Numbered from the stretch's first letter, positions 1 to 7,208 are shown. The stretch is DNA of 21,249 bases from Acidimicrobiaceae bacterium (GCA_013044415.1 JABEUO010000085.1:1-21249), one strand, 5' to 3'. Made by a program: numbers and translations. Notes: generated by a model from the sequence alone, not told the origin.

Positions 1-206
1 ACTGAGCGTCAAGGGGCATGAGTTGCAAGAGACCAAAATCTCTTATCAACCATGTGCGGATAAGCCTAACACCCTGAGCAATTATGTTTAGGTTTTTAGA
101 AGCAGTTGTGAACTGGCAGACGCAAGTTGCCGATGGCTGGGATCTCTATTTCTAGCCGATTTAATGATTAGCTAAGGCAAATCTGCTTCGGATCAGCTCA
201 CTCCGA

Positions 207-1094
207 TCATCGCATTGGCTTGTTGCAGACTGACTTGATCCAGTGACGGGCCAGTTCCCACGAACGCATCTTCGGATCGAGTAGGTCATAATGGTCTTCA
301 CCATCAACCTCTATGGTCTCGATCAGGTCACCTTTCGACTTAGCGGCTTGGAAAAACTTCCGGCCCATATCTATTGGAACTACCGTGTCCTTCTTACTGT
401 GCACCACCAGAACCGGGACGCCTATCGGCAAGAGCTCCATTGGAGAAACAGCAACATACCTGCGAGGTACCTCTTCAGGCATTCCTCCAAGGAAGATCCT
501 CAAGGCACCACCAGACAGTCCCCTGTCGGCAAAACTAATTAAGTCGGTAATCCCTCCGAGTGATACAACGCCAGCAACGACCAAAGACCCGCCCTGCTGA
601 GAGATCCCAGCACTACGGTTGGCATTTTCCGAAACGGATGCTAACCACAGGGCAAGCTGCCCTCCAGAAGAGTGTCCAACTAGTACAACCCTGCTGATCC
701 CTGAAAGGTAGAGTGCATCCATTGAGGCCGCCAAGTCAAAAAAACTGTCCGGCCAGCCTCCGCCAACACCCATCATGCGATATTCGATGTTGGCAACTTC
801 GATCCCAGCTGCTACGAGATCATCTACCAAAGGCTCCATCTCTGATAGGTCCGATTCTCCATGCCAGTAACCACCATGGATAAAACAGACCGCAGTCCTT
901 GCCCTCTTCACATCTGCCGACCTATCAAGGGCGAGTACCGAAACATCGCCAGCCCTATAGATCTGCGGTCCTATCGGCGAAGCTGACTCCATCCTCGCTG
1001 ATTCCTTCGCACCTAGGGGACTATAGAGATCAATAAACTGACAAGAGTCGCCGCCGTAGTGTATTCGATCCCACTTGATTCTGGTAGTTCCCAA
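207..1094 (-). CDS. Alpha/beta-hydrolase (esterase/kynurenine formamidase-like)
   Basis: Predicted cytoplasmic serine hydrolase of 295 residues with no signal peptide or membrane segment. An oxyanion-hole motif HGGYW lies at residues 73-77 and the nucleophile elbow GHSSGG at 140-145 (Ser142). The probable acid is Asp236 in KKDTVVP and the catalytic His is His268 in GEDHYDLLDP, so the triad is complete and correctly ordered. The HGGYW plus GHSxGG pair is typical of the BD-FAE/kynurenine-formamidase branch of the fold. The substrate cannot be read from the sequence, because no tryptophan-degradation gene is nearby. The start is TTG at 1094, chosen because GGGGGAG sits 7 nt upstream. It is transcribed in the same direction as the regulator ending at 1231, but a hairpin at 1188-1216 lies between them, so they may be separate units. 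Fold assignment is confident; substrate is unknown. Confidence 0.88.
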   Translation of the reverse strand: MGTTRIKWDRIHYGGDSCQFIDLYSPLGAKESARMESASPIGPQIYRAGDVSVLALDRSADVKRARTAVCFIHGGYWHGESDLSEMEPLVDDLVAAGIEVANIEYRMMGVGGGWPDSFFDLAASMDALYLSGISRVVLVGHSSGGQLALWLASVSENANRSAGISQQGGSLVVAGVVSLGGITDLISFADRGLSGGALRIFLGGMPEEVPRRYVAVSPMELLPIGVPVLVVHSKKDTVVPIDMGRKFFQAAKSKGDLIETIEVDGEDHYDLLDPKMRSWELARHWIKSVCNKPMR

Positions 1095-1187
1095 CCGATC
1101 ACTCCCCCAATGAGACCGACATTAAATCACTTATCGGACTAAAACACCACCAGCTAAATCCAAATTCATCGATTGTTGAAGATACAG

Positions 1188-1216
1188 GGGATTGACCCTA
1201 CGCCCAGGGCAATCCC
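1188..1216 (-). terminator. Hairpin terminator after the winged-helix regulator
   Basis: Arms GGGATTG-CCCT and AGGG-CAATCCC pair over 11 bp with one bulged A and a 6-nt loop. The structure begins 15 nt after the minus-strand stop codon at 1231. On the minus strand it is followed by CTGTATCTTC, which is only moderately T-rich, so it may be an imperfect intrinsic terminator. Confidence 0.55.
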
Positions 1217-1230
1217 AATTTCTGGAATAC

Positions 1231-1878
1231 CTAGACGACGGAGATACTTAGCGTCGCAGTGCACCCGGTAAATGGGTCATCGCAAATGTCGATCTTTTTA
1301 ACCTCCATGCCGGCACTCTTTGCGGCGCCAGAAACAACTCCGACGTGAAGCGAACACAAAACTTCGCGATCCATGGCGGTCATGTGTCTAACTGGACATT
1401 TTGTCAGTGTGAACTTGCAGGTCGTCCCGTTCCACTCGGTCTTTGGGGCGAACCCCCAATCTTTCATCTCTGACTGGAGGGCTCCTATCGCCTTTTCACG
1501 GTCACCCAAAGATGATTGTGTTGCAAACTCGACCAGCTTAGATCCAACCCTCTCACCAACGTCAGCTGGGGTTGCACCCTCTGCTATTACCTCAAGCAGC
1601 ATCGCCGACACCCTCTCATAGGAGGATACCGCACGCTCTCTAGCATCCGGGGTTGGGCTATAGAGGTATCGTGGGCGACCACGCGAGGATCGCCTCTCTA
1701 TGGTCTCCGCCACTAGGCCGGCGTCCAGCAGTGATTCTAAATGGTGTCTTATTGCGTTGTGATGTAATCCCAGCGTCTCTGCCATCTCGGCAATCGTAAG
1801 TGGCTCGTGAGCCCCAAGTATCTCCTCCAGTACCCGCCTCTTATTTGAGGTCGGCCCTGCCGGTCTCCTCCCTGCCAC
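1231..1878 (-). CDS. Winged-helix transcriptional regulator with C-terminal cysteines (COG2345/SufR-like)
   Basis: A DNA-binding regulator of 215 residues. Residues 12-75 form a winged helix (EPLTIAEMAETLGL, then HHNAIRHHLESL as recognition helix, then the wing SSRGRPRYLY). The C-terminal half carries Cys154, Cys161, Cys175, Cys199 and Cys206. The phrase KCPVRHMT..REVLCSLH, with thirteen residues between Cys161 and Cys175, matches the conserved cysteine region of the COG2345 family. Some members of that family (SufR) bind an iron-sulfur cluster and repress Fe-S assembly genes. An Fe-S or redox sensing role is therefore plausible but inferred, and no suf genes are in the window. The start is GTG at 1878, with GAGAGGAG 7 nt upstream. 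It may regulate itself or the downstream hydrolase. Confidence 0.85.
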   Translation of the reverse strand: MAGRRPAGPTSNKRRVLEEILGAHEPLTIAEMAETLGLHHNAIRHHLESLLDAGLVAETIERRSSRGRPRYLYSPTPDARERAVSSYERVSAMLLEVIAEGATPADVGERVGSKLVEFATQSSLGDREKAIGALQSEMKDWGFAPKTEWNGTTCKFTLTKCPVRHMTAMDREVLCSLHVGVVSGAAKSAGMEVKKIDICDDPFTGCTATLSISVV

Positions 1879-1969
1879 AATCGATCTCCTCTCAGTTATC
1901 GTCTCCTATTACGCTCTAACCAACATCAACCCGCCTCAGTTTGGCGCTGATTCTGACCCGGCATCAACC

Positions 1970-2002
1970 TGGCCGAAATAACACTAATGTATTTTCCGGC
2001 CA
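1970..2002. promoter_or_regulatory. Interrupted inverted repeat upstream of the winged-helix regulator
   Basis: Outer arms TGGCCG/CGGCCA are followed inward by AAATA/TATTT, with a 2-nt bulge and a 9-nt loop. It lies about 92 bp upstream of the GTG start at 1878. An operator or an RNA hairpin are both possible. Evidence is symmetry and position only. Confidence 0.25.
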
Positions 2003-2546
2003 ATTAATTCCCAAATACTTCCATTTTGGGTAAGCATTCAAAATCACCATAAAACTCAAGGCGCAAAATATAAACCTCGGCTCGACTATTTTCTACCATG
2101 CGACACTCGAATCACTTAATCGACGGCCCCCATACAAACTCAACCCTTGCCCTGTGATTTCTTGTGACTAAGATACAATCTCTGTACACGGGTATTGCGT
2201 TGAACAATTAATGATCGTAACGGACTCAAGATCTTCGACACCGAAAACCCCAACCTTCGCAAAACGTCAGCTTTAAATACAGCCTATGTTCCAATTATCA
2301 CCAAAGTCCGGCTGAAGGTCTAATCCCCATGAGTGTATCGTGCTATTAGCTTTTTATTAATAACAATTCGTTTGCAATCAAACGACAGCCATACTGCTAG
2401 CCGTCCTACGGATTGAAAAGTATACCGAAGTCCGCACATTTTGTCCTAATTGGTCAACCTGGCAAGGTTCGATACGTTCAGAACATGGACACCAAGTGAT
2501 GAGATGACCCATCATATCCTTCTAAGAGCAAATCTCCTTTTCAGGG

Positions 2547-2568
2547 GGTGTTGAACTAATTCAACACC
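2547..2568. repeat. Perfect inverted repeat with 9-bp arms
   Basis: GGTGTTGAA and TTCAACACC flank the 4-nt spacer CTAA. Neither side is followed by a T-run, so it is not a classical terminator. It sits 80 bp beyond the terminator palindrome of the DUF6458-like gene and could be a second back-up hairpin or a binding site. Confidence 0.4.
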
Positions 2569-2647
2569 TTCAGTACTGGACAACTTGTAGGCGAGTGTCG
2601 GGTTGTTGTCATCGTCCTGTCTAACAAGCTTGTGGAATTTAAAACAG

Positions 2648-2677
2648 AGTCACCTATGCCGATCGGCATAGGTGACT
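2648..2677 (-). terminator. 30-bp perfect palindrome, terminator of the small membrane-protein gene
   Basis: Arms AGTCACCTATGCC and GGCATAGGTGACT flank a GATC centre and give an uninterrupted 30-bp palindrome. It starts 33 nt after the minus-strand stop at 2711. On the minus strand it is followed by GCTGTTTTAAA, so an intrinsic terminator is the simplest reading. The strict symmetry would also suit a dimeric DNA-binding protein. Confidence 0.6.
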
Positions 2678-2710
2678 GCAGGGTGTGCCTATCTAAATAA
2701 AGACTATTTT

Positions 2711-2968
2711 TTAACTGGTTTCCTCGTGTACGACACTGGAAACGCCTCTAGCGTCGGTCGCTTGCCTATCGAAAGTGCGCTTGTTGTTAGATTGGCGTGA
2801 TGCCGCAAAGACGGCCGAAGAGACTACAAAGCCTATTCCACCGGCAATCATCAGGATTATCCCAACCGTCGAGAGACGAAAACCGCTTCCCTGGGTAGTG
2901 ACTGCGAAGTACATTATCGCCCCAACTACCGCTGCAACGATACTAAATACCATTCCTGTAAGTCCCAT
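2711..2968 (-). CDS. Small two-helix membrane protein (DUF6458-like)
   Basis: An 85-residue protein with two hydrophobic segments, about residues 5-25 and 34-56. The short link contains FAVTTQGSGFRLSTVGIIL, followed by LMIAGGIGFV. The pattern of FAV, then a short polar loop, then TVGxILMIAG resembles the actinobacterial DUF6458 family as I remember it. The function of that family is not known to me. The C-terminal third is polar and probably cytoplasmic. The start is ATG at 2968, preceded by AGAAAGAAG. The gene follows the 50-residue membrane protein at 3115-3267 on the same strand and may share its transcript across a 146-bp gap. Confidence 0.75.
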   Translation of the reverse strand: MGLTGMVFSIVAAVVGAIMYFAVTTQGSGFRLSTVGIILMIAGGIGFVVSSAVFAASRQSNNKRTFDRQATDARGVSSVVHEETS

Positions 2969-3083
2969 ATCTACTTCTTTCTATATTGTTGGCTCGGCAA
3001 TGCGCCAGAGCTCCGGAAACAGCTGATTTGAATTTCTGATCGAAATTGGTGGTGGTCGTTTGACTTAGAAGACCAATGAGCTT

Positions 3084-3105
3084 GTCATGCATCGACCGGC
3101 ATGAC
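3084..3105 (-). terminator. Hairpin after the 50-residue hydrophobic protein gene
   Basis: Arms GTCATGC/GCATGAC (7 bp) with an 8-nt loop, starting 9 nt past the minus-strand stop at 3115. No strong T-run follows, so it may be only a partial terminator or an mRNA-stabilising hairpin. Confidence 0.35.
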
Positions 3106-3114
3106 CCGAGCCAA

Positions 3115-3267
3115 CTATCTCTTGTACCAATTCCTCTTGCCCTTGGTCATAAAGCTGAAAAGCCAGATCACCGCTACGATCCCCGCAACCAACCAAAGAA
3201 GATGGATGGTAAATCCGGCGACACCAAAGATTAGGACTAAAGCGAGTACTGCGAGAATTAGAAACAT
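3115..3267 (-). CDS. 50-residue hydrophobic membrane protein (lmo0937-family-like)
   Basis: Reading the minus strand from ATG at 3267 gives a 50-residue protein beginning MFLILAVLALVLIFGVAGF and ending MTKGKRNWYKR before TAG at 3115. It has two hydrophobic stretches (about 2-19 and 22-40) split by TIH, and a strongly basic tail. This layout is typical of the small hydrophobic proteins annotated as the lmo0937 family. Their role is unknown, although stress-linked expression is often proposed. GGACAGGAC precedes the start at suitable spacing. It is divergent from the MarR-like gene at 3402, which could control it. Longer frames over the same bases on either strand give no recognisable protein. 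Confidence 0.8.
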   Translation of the reverse strand: MFLILAVLALVLIFGVAGFTIHLLWLVAGIVAVIWLFSFMTKGKRNWYKR

Positions 3268-3344
3268 TTTGCGTCCTGTCCCCAGCAGCTCCTATCGAAA
3301 CCGCCGGTTGGAAGTCTTGAAAAACTCCCATACGTCATTATACA

Positions 3345-3393
3345 CTAGAAATCTATTATTAGCAATCTATATCTAGTTTTTTGCCACTATAGT
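3345..3393 (+). promoter_or_regulatory. Divergent control region and TATAGT -10 element
   Basis: TATAGT at 3388-3393 ends 8 nt before the ATG at 3402, so the message of the MarR-like gene could be leaderless or nearly so. Upstream, CTAGA (3345-3349) and TCTAG (3372-3376) form an inverted repeat enclosing two copies of AATCTA (3350-3355, 3364-3369). This is a candidate operator between the regulator and the divergent small membrane-protein gene. Confidence 0.4.
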
Positions 3394-3401
3394 CAAAAGG
3401 T

Positions 3402-3707
3402 ATGGCCTCTTGGAGTTTTCTAACAAATCACGCCCGAGTACTCGTGCACATTGCTGGCGACCCTGCAGCACGCCTCCGTGATATCGCCCTGACCTTGTCC
3501 ATAACCGAACGCAGCGCTTTTCGGATCGTCGATGATCTAGAGAAGGCTGGCTATCTAGAGAAACAGCGAAACGGGCGCCGGACTCGCTATTCGATTCAAG
3601 CCGAGCTGCCGCTGATTGATCCGGTGGCTAGCTCACCCTCCATTGGCGAGATCCTAGCCCTACTGGTACCGGTAGAGGCGCTACAGATGAGGAATGAAGG
3701 CGACTAG
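3402..3707 (+). CDS. Small winged-helix (MarR-like) transcriptional regulator
   Basis: A 101-residue single-domain DNA-binding protein. It starts WSFLTNHARVLVHIAGDP, followed by an HTH (about 24-50, RLRDIALTLSITERSAFRIV), then VDDLEKAGYLEKQRNGRRTRYSI as helix and wing. A short C-terminal helix includes IGEILALLVPVEAL. The combination of FLTNHARVL, ITERS and GRRTRY is familiar from compact actinobacterial regulators annotated as MarR-family or HTH proteins. It lacks an obvious effector domain or cysteines. Start is ATG at 3402, very close to a TATAGT element. Divergence from the hydrophobic-protein gene suggests local control of that gene, but this is inference. Confidence 0.85.
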   Translation: MASWSFLTNHARVLVHIAGDPAARLRDIALTLSITERSAFRIVDDLEKAGYLEKQRNGRRTRYSIQAELPLIDPVASSPSIGEILALLVPVEALQMRNEGD

Positions 3708-3859
3708 CCGAACCACAGCATTTAATTGGGCAAATTCGGTGATTCCCGCCTGACGCTACTTTGATAAATCTTGCAGACACCCTTCGGCCTCAATTTTGTC
3801 CTTCAACAACATGCGGAAAGTTGGACGTTAGAAACTGAATTATTGCTGTGGGATCAAGA

Positions 3860-3879
3860 TAATCCGTGGCTGTGGATTA
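3860..3879 (+). promoter_or_regulatory. Inverted repeat upstream of sodN
   Basis: TAATCC and GGATTA are separated by 8 nt, about 70 bp upstream of the sodN start. Nickel-dependent control of sodN by Nur-type repressors is known in Streptomyces, but I cannot say that this site is a Nur box. Confidence 0.2.
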
Positions 3880-3949
3880 GATACGATGAGTTCGTTGTTG
3901 GAACTTTAGCAAGACATACCCCTTGCCCGAGGTAATGAAGGAGCCACTT

Positions 3950-4366
3950 TTGAAACTATTTCCAAAGATCTTGGGGGCGATCGACTCGCTTAGCCGCCCG
4001 TCAACTGTCCACGCACACTGCGACTTGCCATGCGGCGTCTACGATCCAGCTCAGGCACGAATTGAGGCAGAGTCGGTGAAGGCGATTATGGAGAAGTTCA
4101 ACGCTTCAGATGATCCCGTTTTCAAAGAGAGAGCCGTTTCGATAAAAGAAGAGCGAGCCGAATTGGTGAAGCACCACCTGTGGGTTCTCTGGACCGATTA
4201 CTTCAAACCCGCTCACCTGGAGGCTCACCCCGGCCTGCACGAGCTCTTCTGGTCCGCCACCAAGACGGCCGGAGAGTCCAAAAAGACTACCGACGTACAA
4301 GTAGCAGACAAGCTACTAAGCCAAATATCCGAAATTGACAAAATTTTCTGGGCCACCAAAAAGTAA
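3950..4366 (+). CDS. sodN: Nickel superoxide dismutase precursor
   Basis: Converts superoxide to oxygen and hydrogen peroxide using nickel. The diagnostic nickel hook HCDLPCGVYDP is present, with the His that becomes the new N-terminus plus both Cys ligands and the Tyr. The following AQARIEAESVKAI and the C-terminal QISEIDKIFWATKK match the four-helix family. I place the start at TTG 3950, because AAGGAG lies 6 nt upstream. This gives 138 residues with a 22-residue propeptide before His23 (Cys24, Cys28, Tyr31). Upstream in-frame starts at 3923 (TTG) and 3935 (ATG) have no well-spaced ribosome site. Activation needs removal of the propeptide, usually by SodX encoded next door, and no sodX is visible on either side. 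A strong hairpin follows the stop. Confidence 0.95.
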   Translation: MKLFPKILGAIDSLSRPSTVHAHCDLPCGVYDPAQARIEAESVKAIMEKFNASDDPVFKERAVSIKEERAELVKHHLWVLWTDYFKPAHLEAHPGLHELFWSATKTAGESKKTTDVQVADKLLSQISEIDKIFWATKK

Positions 4367-4384
4367 CTGGCCGAAGCTCTATTT

Positions 4385-4426
4385 GGACATCGAGTAAGCC
4401 TGTTCTTTCAGGCATGCTCGATGTCC
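4385..4426 (+). terminator. Strong hairpin after sodN
   Basis: GGACATCGAG pairs perfectly with CTCGATGTCC, and an inner stem GCCTG/CAGGC closes the loop TTCTTT, giving about 17 pairs in all. It begins 18 nt after the sodN stop. GTTCATCTTC follows, so the T-tract is weak, but position and stem strength favour termination. Confidence 0.65.
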
Positions 4427-4468
4427 GTTCATCTTCAAAAGCCGCTTTAGCACCCAGCAAGTTCATAC

Positions 4469-4490
4469 CCTATAAGTCACCTATAAGTCA
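4469..4490 (+). repeat. Tandem duplication, two exact copies of an 11-bp unit
   Basis: CCTATAAGTCA occurs twice with no spacer (4469-4479 and 4480-4490), in the non-coding gap upstream of pxpA. Confidence 0.85.
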
Positions 4491-4555
4491 AGGGTCGAAG
4501 CTTAGGATTAGGTCGAGCCATAGTCTCTAGTGTTTAGCGTGCCACTCCAGAAAAG

Positions 4556-4575
4556 CTAGGCATTTCTAGGCATAA
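4556..4575 (+). repeat. Tandem duplication of a 10-bp unit
   Basis: CTAGGCATTT (4556-4565) is followed directly by CTAGGCATAA (4566-4575), eight of ten positions being identical. Confidence 0.7.
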
Positions 4576-4748
4576 TTTGCCTTCGCTCTCCAGCCACTAC
4601 GTCTCCCATGAGCACACAGCGGGCTAATGGCTTTGCGAGTCGGTGGCGTCAGAAGCATTGCACCTTCCACTCCGCCGATTCCATTTACTCCCAGCCTTCC
4701 GCCTATAGAATCTTCGCATCGAATTAAAATTCAGACGGGGGGCTTTAT

Positions 4749-5495
4749 TTGGATCTCAACGCGGACCTCGGAGAAGGTTTTGGGCCTTATCGCATATCGG
4801 ACGATGACGCGATACTCCCCTACATAACCTCCGCAAATGTAGCCTGCGGCTTCCACGCTGGAGACCCACAGATTATGTCGAACACCGTCAAGAAGCTCCA
4901 GGCGCTCGGGATTCGGATCGGAGCGCAAATCGGGTATCGGGACCTATTCGGTTTTGGCCGGAGAAGACAGGATATTTCCCCCGGCGATCTCGGCGATGAC
5001 CTTAGCTATCAGCTAGGAGCCCTCTACGCCATTTCGATTAAGCACGATGCGACAATTAGCTATGTAAAACCCCACGGAGCCCTATACAACAGGTGTTTCA
5101 GTGACCATGAGCAGTCAATAGCCGTCATCAATGCCGTCTATAGTTTCGATCGGAGCCTTTATATTCTCGCACAACCAGGTAGTGCCCTAGCCTTCGAAGC
5201 GAGTCGAAGGGGCATCAGAACCCTATATGAAGGTTTCTGTGACAGAAGATACTTGAGCAATGGCACGCTCGCTCCGAGATCCGAGGAGGATTCGGTCATC
5301 AAAGACCCAACTCTGGCGGCCGACCAGGCACAAGCCCTCGCACAAGGTTCAGACCTACCCCACCCCTCCACATGGAAACCAGCCGCTCCGATAGATTCAC
5401 TCTGCGTGCACAGCGATACTGCGGGCGCACCTCAAATTTTGGCCGCGGTAAAGGAACGCCTGGGTTCCATTGGAATTACGGTCAAGGCACCATGA
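4749..5495 (+). CDS. pxpA: 5-oxoprolinase subunit PxpA (LamB/YcsF family)
   Basis: Subunit of the ATP-dependent prokaryotic 5-oxoprolinase, which opens 5-oxoproline (pyroglutamate) to glutamate in the cytoplasm. The 248-residue protein begins with the family signature DLNADLGEGFG (residues 2-12). HAGDP at 36-40 and KPHGALYN at 107-114 are conserved family motifs, and the length is normal for the family. The start must be TTG at 4749: the frame is closed by TAA at 4725 and no other start codon lies between. A G-rich run is the only ribosome-site-like sequence. pxpB begins 6 bp after the stop, so the three subunits form an operon. The older names LamB and YcsF refer to the same family. Confidence 0.95.
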   Translation: MDLNADLGEGFGPYRISDDDAILPYITSANVACGFHAGDPQIMSNTVKKLQALGIRIGAQIGYRDLFGFGRRRQDISPGDLGDDLSYQLGALYAISIKHDATISYVKPHGALYNRCFSDHEQSIAVINAVYSFDRSLYILAQPGSALAFEASRRGIRTLYEGFCDRRYLSNGTLAPRSEEDSVIKDPTLAADQAQALAQGSDLPHPSTWKPAAPIDSLCVHSDTAGAPQILAAVKERLGSIGITVKAP

Positions 5496-5501
5496 GTCCA
5501 A

Positions 5502-6119
5502 ATGAATATAAACTCAATCGGCCCAAATGCTTTTTTAGTCGACTTTGACACCTCAGACCTGGTCATCGCCAGTTTCAAGCACCTCAAAATGGGTATCCCC
5601 CACCTCTTCGAAGAGGTCATCCTCGGCGCCGATACCATCGTGATCAAGGCGGCTGAACGAGTTGCGATAACCAGTAGTGGCATCGCCGAAATGCTAAACG
5701 ACGTCGTAGTTATAGCAGGGAGTCGGGACCAAAAGGAGATTGAAATCCTCACCATTTACGACGGCCAAGACCTGAATGACGTCGCCACTCTAACAGGATT
5801 GGCGGTGCGGGAGGTGATCGACTTGCACCGTGCAGCTCCATACACGGTGTCATTCCTCGGCTTTGCTCCCGGTTTTGCCTACCTGGTGGGCCTCCATCCC
5901 TCACTTGAGTTGCCTAGACTCAACTCCCCTAGGGGGTTAGTCCCAAAGGGTTCGGTTGCTATTGCCGAAGGCTACAGCGCCGTCTATCCGAACCCTTCAC
6001 CGGGAGGGTGGAGGTTGATCGGTAGGACGGAACTGAATCTTTGGGACCCATCGGCGCCAGAACCAGCACTTCTTCAGCCCGGCGACTCGGTGCGGTTTGT
6101 GGAGAGAAGGATCAAGTGA
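5502..6119 (+). CDS. pxpB: 5-oxoprolinase subunit PxpB (KipI-like)
   Basis: Second subunit of the PxpABC 5-oxoprolinase. The 205-residue protein contains the family signatures GFAPGFAYL (120-128), SPRGLVPKGSVAIA (142-155) and YPNPSPGGWRLIGRT (162-176). Homologues were first known as the sporulation kinase inhibitor KipI and as allophanate hydrolase subunit 1, but linkage to pxpA and pxpC makes 5-oxoprolinase the best reading. Start is ATG at 5502. An ATG at 5492 that overlaps the pxpA stop is in another frame and closes after 18 codons. The last bases, GTGA, overlap the start of pxpC, which suggests translational coupling. Confidence 0.94.
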   Translation: MNINSIGPNAFLVDFDTSDLVIASFKHLKMGIPHLFEEVILGADTIVIKAAERVAITSSGIAEMLNDVVVIAGSRDQKEIEILTIYDGQDLNDVATLTGLAVREVIDLHRAAPYTVSFLGFAPGFAYLVGLHPSLELPRLNSPRGLVPKGSVAIAEGYSAVYPNPSPGGWRLIGRTELNLWDPSAPEPALLQPGDSVRFVERRIK

Positions 6120-7006
6120 ACCTGGTCGCGAAGAGCCACTTAGGCAACTACCTCGAAATTGTCACCGCTCCGCCCCAGCTACTCGTCGAAGACCTTGGAC
6201 GCCGGGGGTACAGTTGGATGGGCGTCACACCATCGGGAGCGTGCGATCAAGCGAGCTTTAGGCTCGCCAATCGGCTAGCGGGAAACCCACAGCACATCCC
6301 AGCCCTCGAAATTCTCTATGGACCTTGCCAGATTGTGTTTCACTGCAGCGCCATAATCGCGGTCACCGGCGCAATACAACGTCTGACCATTGCCGATAGG
6401 CCCTGCTCTTTCAACTACCCCCACCTCGTCAGACGAGGTGAAACTGTCTCCCTCGAGCCCCCTCAATTCGGGCTGCGGAGTTATCTGGCGATCAAAGGCG
6501 GCTTGTATGTTGAACCATATCTCGGTTCGTCGTCGTCGGATACCCTATCTGGGCTAGGACCGGCACCGTTGTCAGAAGGAGACCGAGTCGCAATCCAAGA
6601 GACTGACTTAGCTGCTGAAATCCCCTTTGAACTAGCGGCTACGAATGAAATAAGCGACCACTTCGAACTCACCGGTTGGTGGGGTCCTAGGAGCCGGCAA
6701 CTCACGCGGAGATCTATCTCTAAATTGGCAGATAAGGAGCTAATTGCCTCCAAAGATGCGAGCCGAATAGGCATCCGCCTATTAGGGGCCGAATTGAGCC
6801 CCGAACCAAAGCTCCACGTTGAACCGGAGGGAATACTGCGCGGCTTTATCCAAGCGCCCCCATCGGGAGAGTTGGTCTTATTTCTAGCGGATCACCCTAC
6901 TACCGGTGGATACCCAGTCGTTGGAGCTTTAGACCCACGCTCGACTGACCTAGCAGCCCAGATACGGCCAGGCGACAGCGTATCGCTCAAGCTAAGCGAT
7001 AGCTAA
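6116..7006 (+). CDS. pxpC: 5-oxoprolinase subunit PxpC (KipA-like)
   Basis: Third subunit of PxpABC 5-oxoprolinase, 296 residues. The expected signatures are present in order: an early GVTPSGACDQASFRLANRLAGN block, then LRSYLAIKGG in the middle, and near the end GFIQAPPSGELVLFLADH followed by PTTGGYPVVGAL. I chose GTG at 6116, whose GTGA overlaps the pxpB stop by 4 bp, and which has AGAAGGA 4 nt upstream. An upstream in-frame ATG at 6041 would add 25 residues encoded inside pxpB and is less likely. The homologue name allophanate hydrolase subunit 2 is historic; no urea carboxylase gene is present. Confidence 0.94.
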   Translation: MNLVAKSHLGNYLEIVTAPPQLLVEDLGRRGYSWMGVTPSGACDQASFRLANRLAGNPQHIPALEILYGPCQIVFHCSAIIAVTGAIQRLTIADRPCSFNYPHLVRRGETVSLEPPQFGLRSYLAIKGGLYVEPYLGSSSSDTLSGLGPAPLSEGDRVAIQETDLAAEIPFELAATNEISDHFELTGWWGPRSRQLTRRSISKLADKELIASKDASRIGIRLLGAELSPEPKLHVEPEGILRGFIQAPPSGELVLFLADHPTTGGYPVVGALDPRSTDLAAQIRPGDSVSLKLSDS

Positions 7007-7208
7007 CGATCAACAAGGGCAACGGTTCTGGCCTGTGAATTGCGGTCGTTTTGCTCGCCGATTAGTAGAAAAAATCTATCGCTATCTGCGATCTTCCTTA
7101 TTTATCTCTCGGCAAAGTGTAATACCTTAGTAAATTGGTAGTCTTTATCTATCCCTAAATCCAGGGATTAGTTAGCCTTTCCCCCAAATCAAGGCAGGTA
7201 AAACAGAG

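Larger units (their letters stand above)
1879..2710. other. 832-bp stretch without a supported gene
   Basis: I see no reading frame here with a plausible length, ribosome binding site and composition on either strand, and no tRNA-like fold. It is visibly more AT-rich than the flanking genes. It holds the promoter region of the minus-strand regulator and three inverted repeats (1970-2002, 2547-2568 and 2648-2677), listed separately. The remainder, about 2010-2540, is unexplained. Confidence 0.6.
4427..4748. other. Gap between sodN terminator and pxpA
   Basis: No gene is visible. The gap contains two short tandem duplications (4469-4490 and 4556-4575) and presumably the pxp promoter, which I cannot pinpoint. 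A 66-residue frame starting at 4627 overlaps pxpA in another frame and looks like chance. Confidence 0.5.

Noticed and set aside
3065..3331. 88-residue minus-strand and 91-residue plus-strand frames over the small membrane-protein gene
   Set aside because: Both are shadows of the 50-residue frame at 3115-3267, which has the coherent hydrophobic pattern.
4627..4827. 66-residue plus-strand frame ahead of pxpA
   Set aside because: It overlaps the start of pxpA in another frame, is rich in Pro and Ser, and has no homologous motif that I recognise.
5502..7006. Reading pxpB/pxpC as allophanate hydrolase or urea carboxylase partners
   Set aside because: They are directly linked to pxpA in one operon and no biotin carboxylase gene is present, so 5-oxoprolinase is the better call.
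7078..7092. Small hairpin ATCGC/GCGAT followed by T-rich sequence after pxpC
   Set aside because: Only five base pairs; too weak to call a terminator with confidence.
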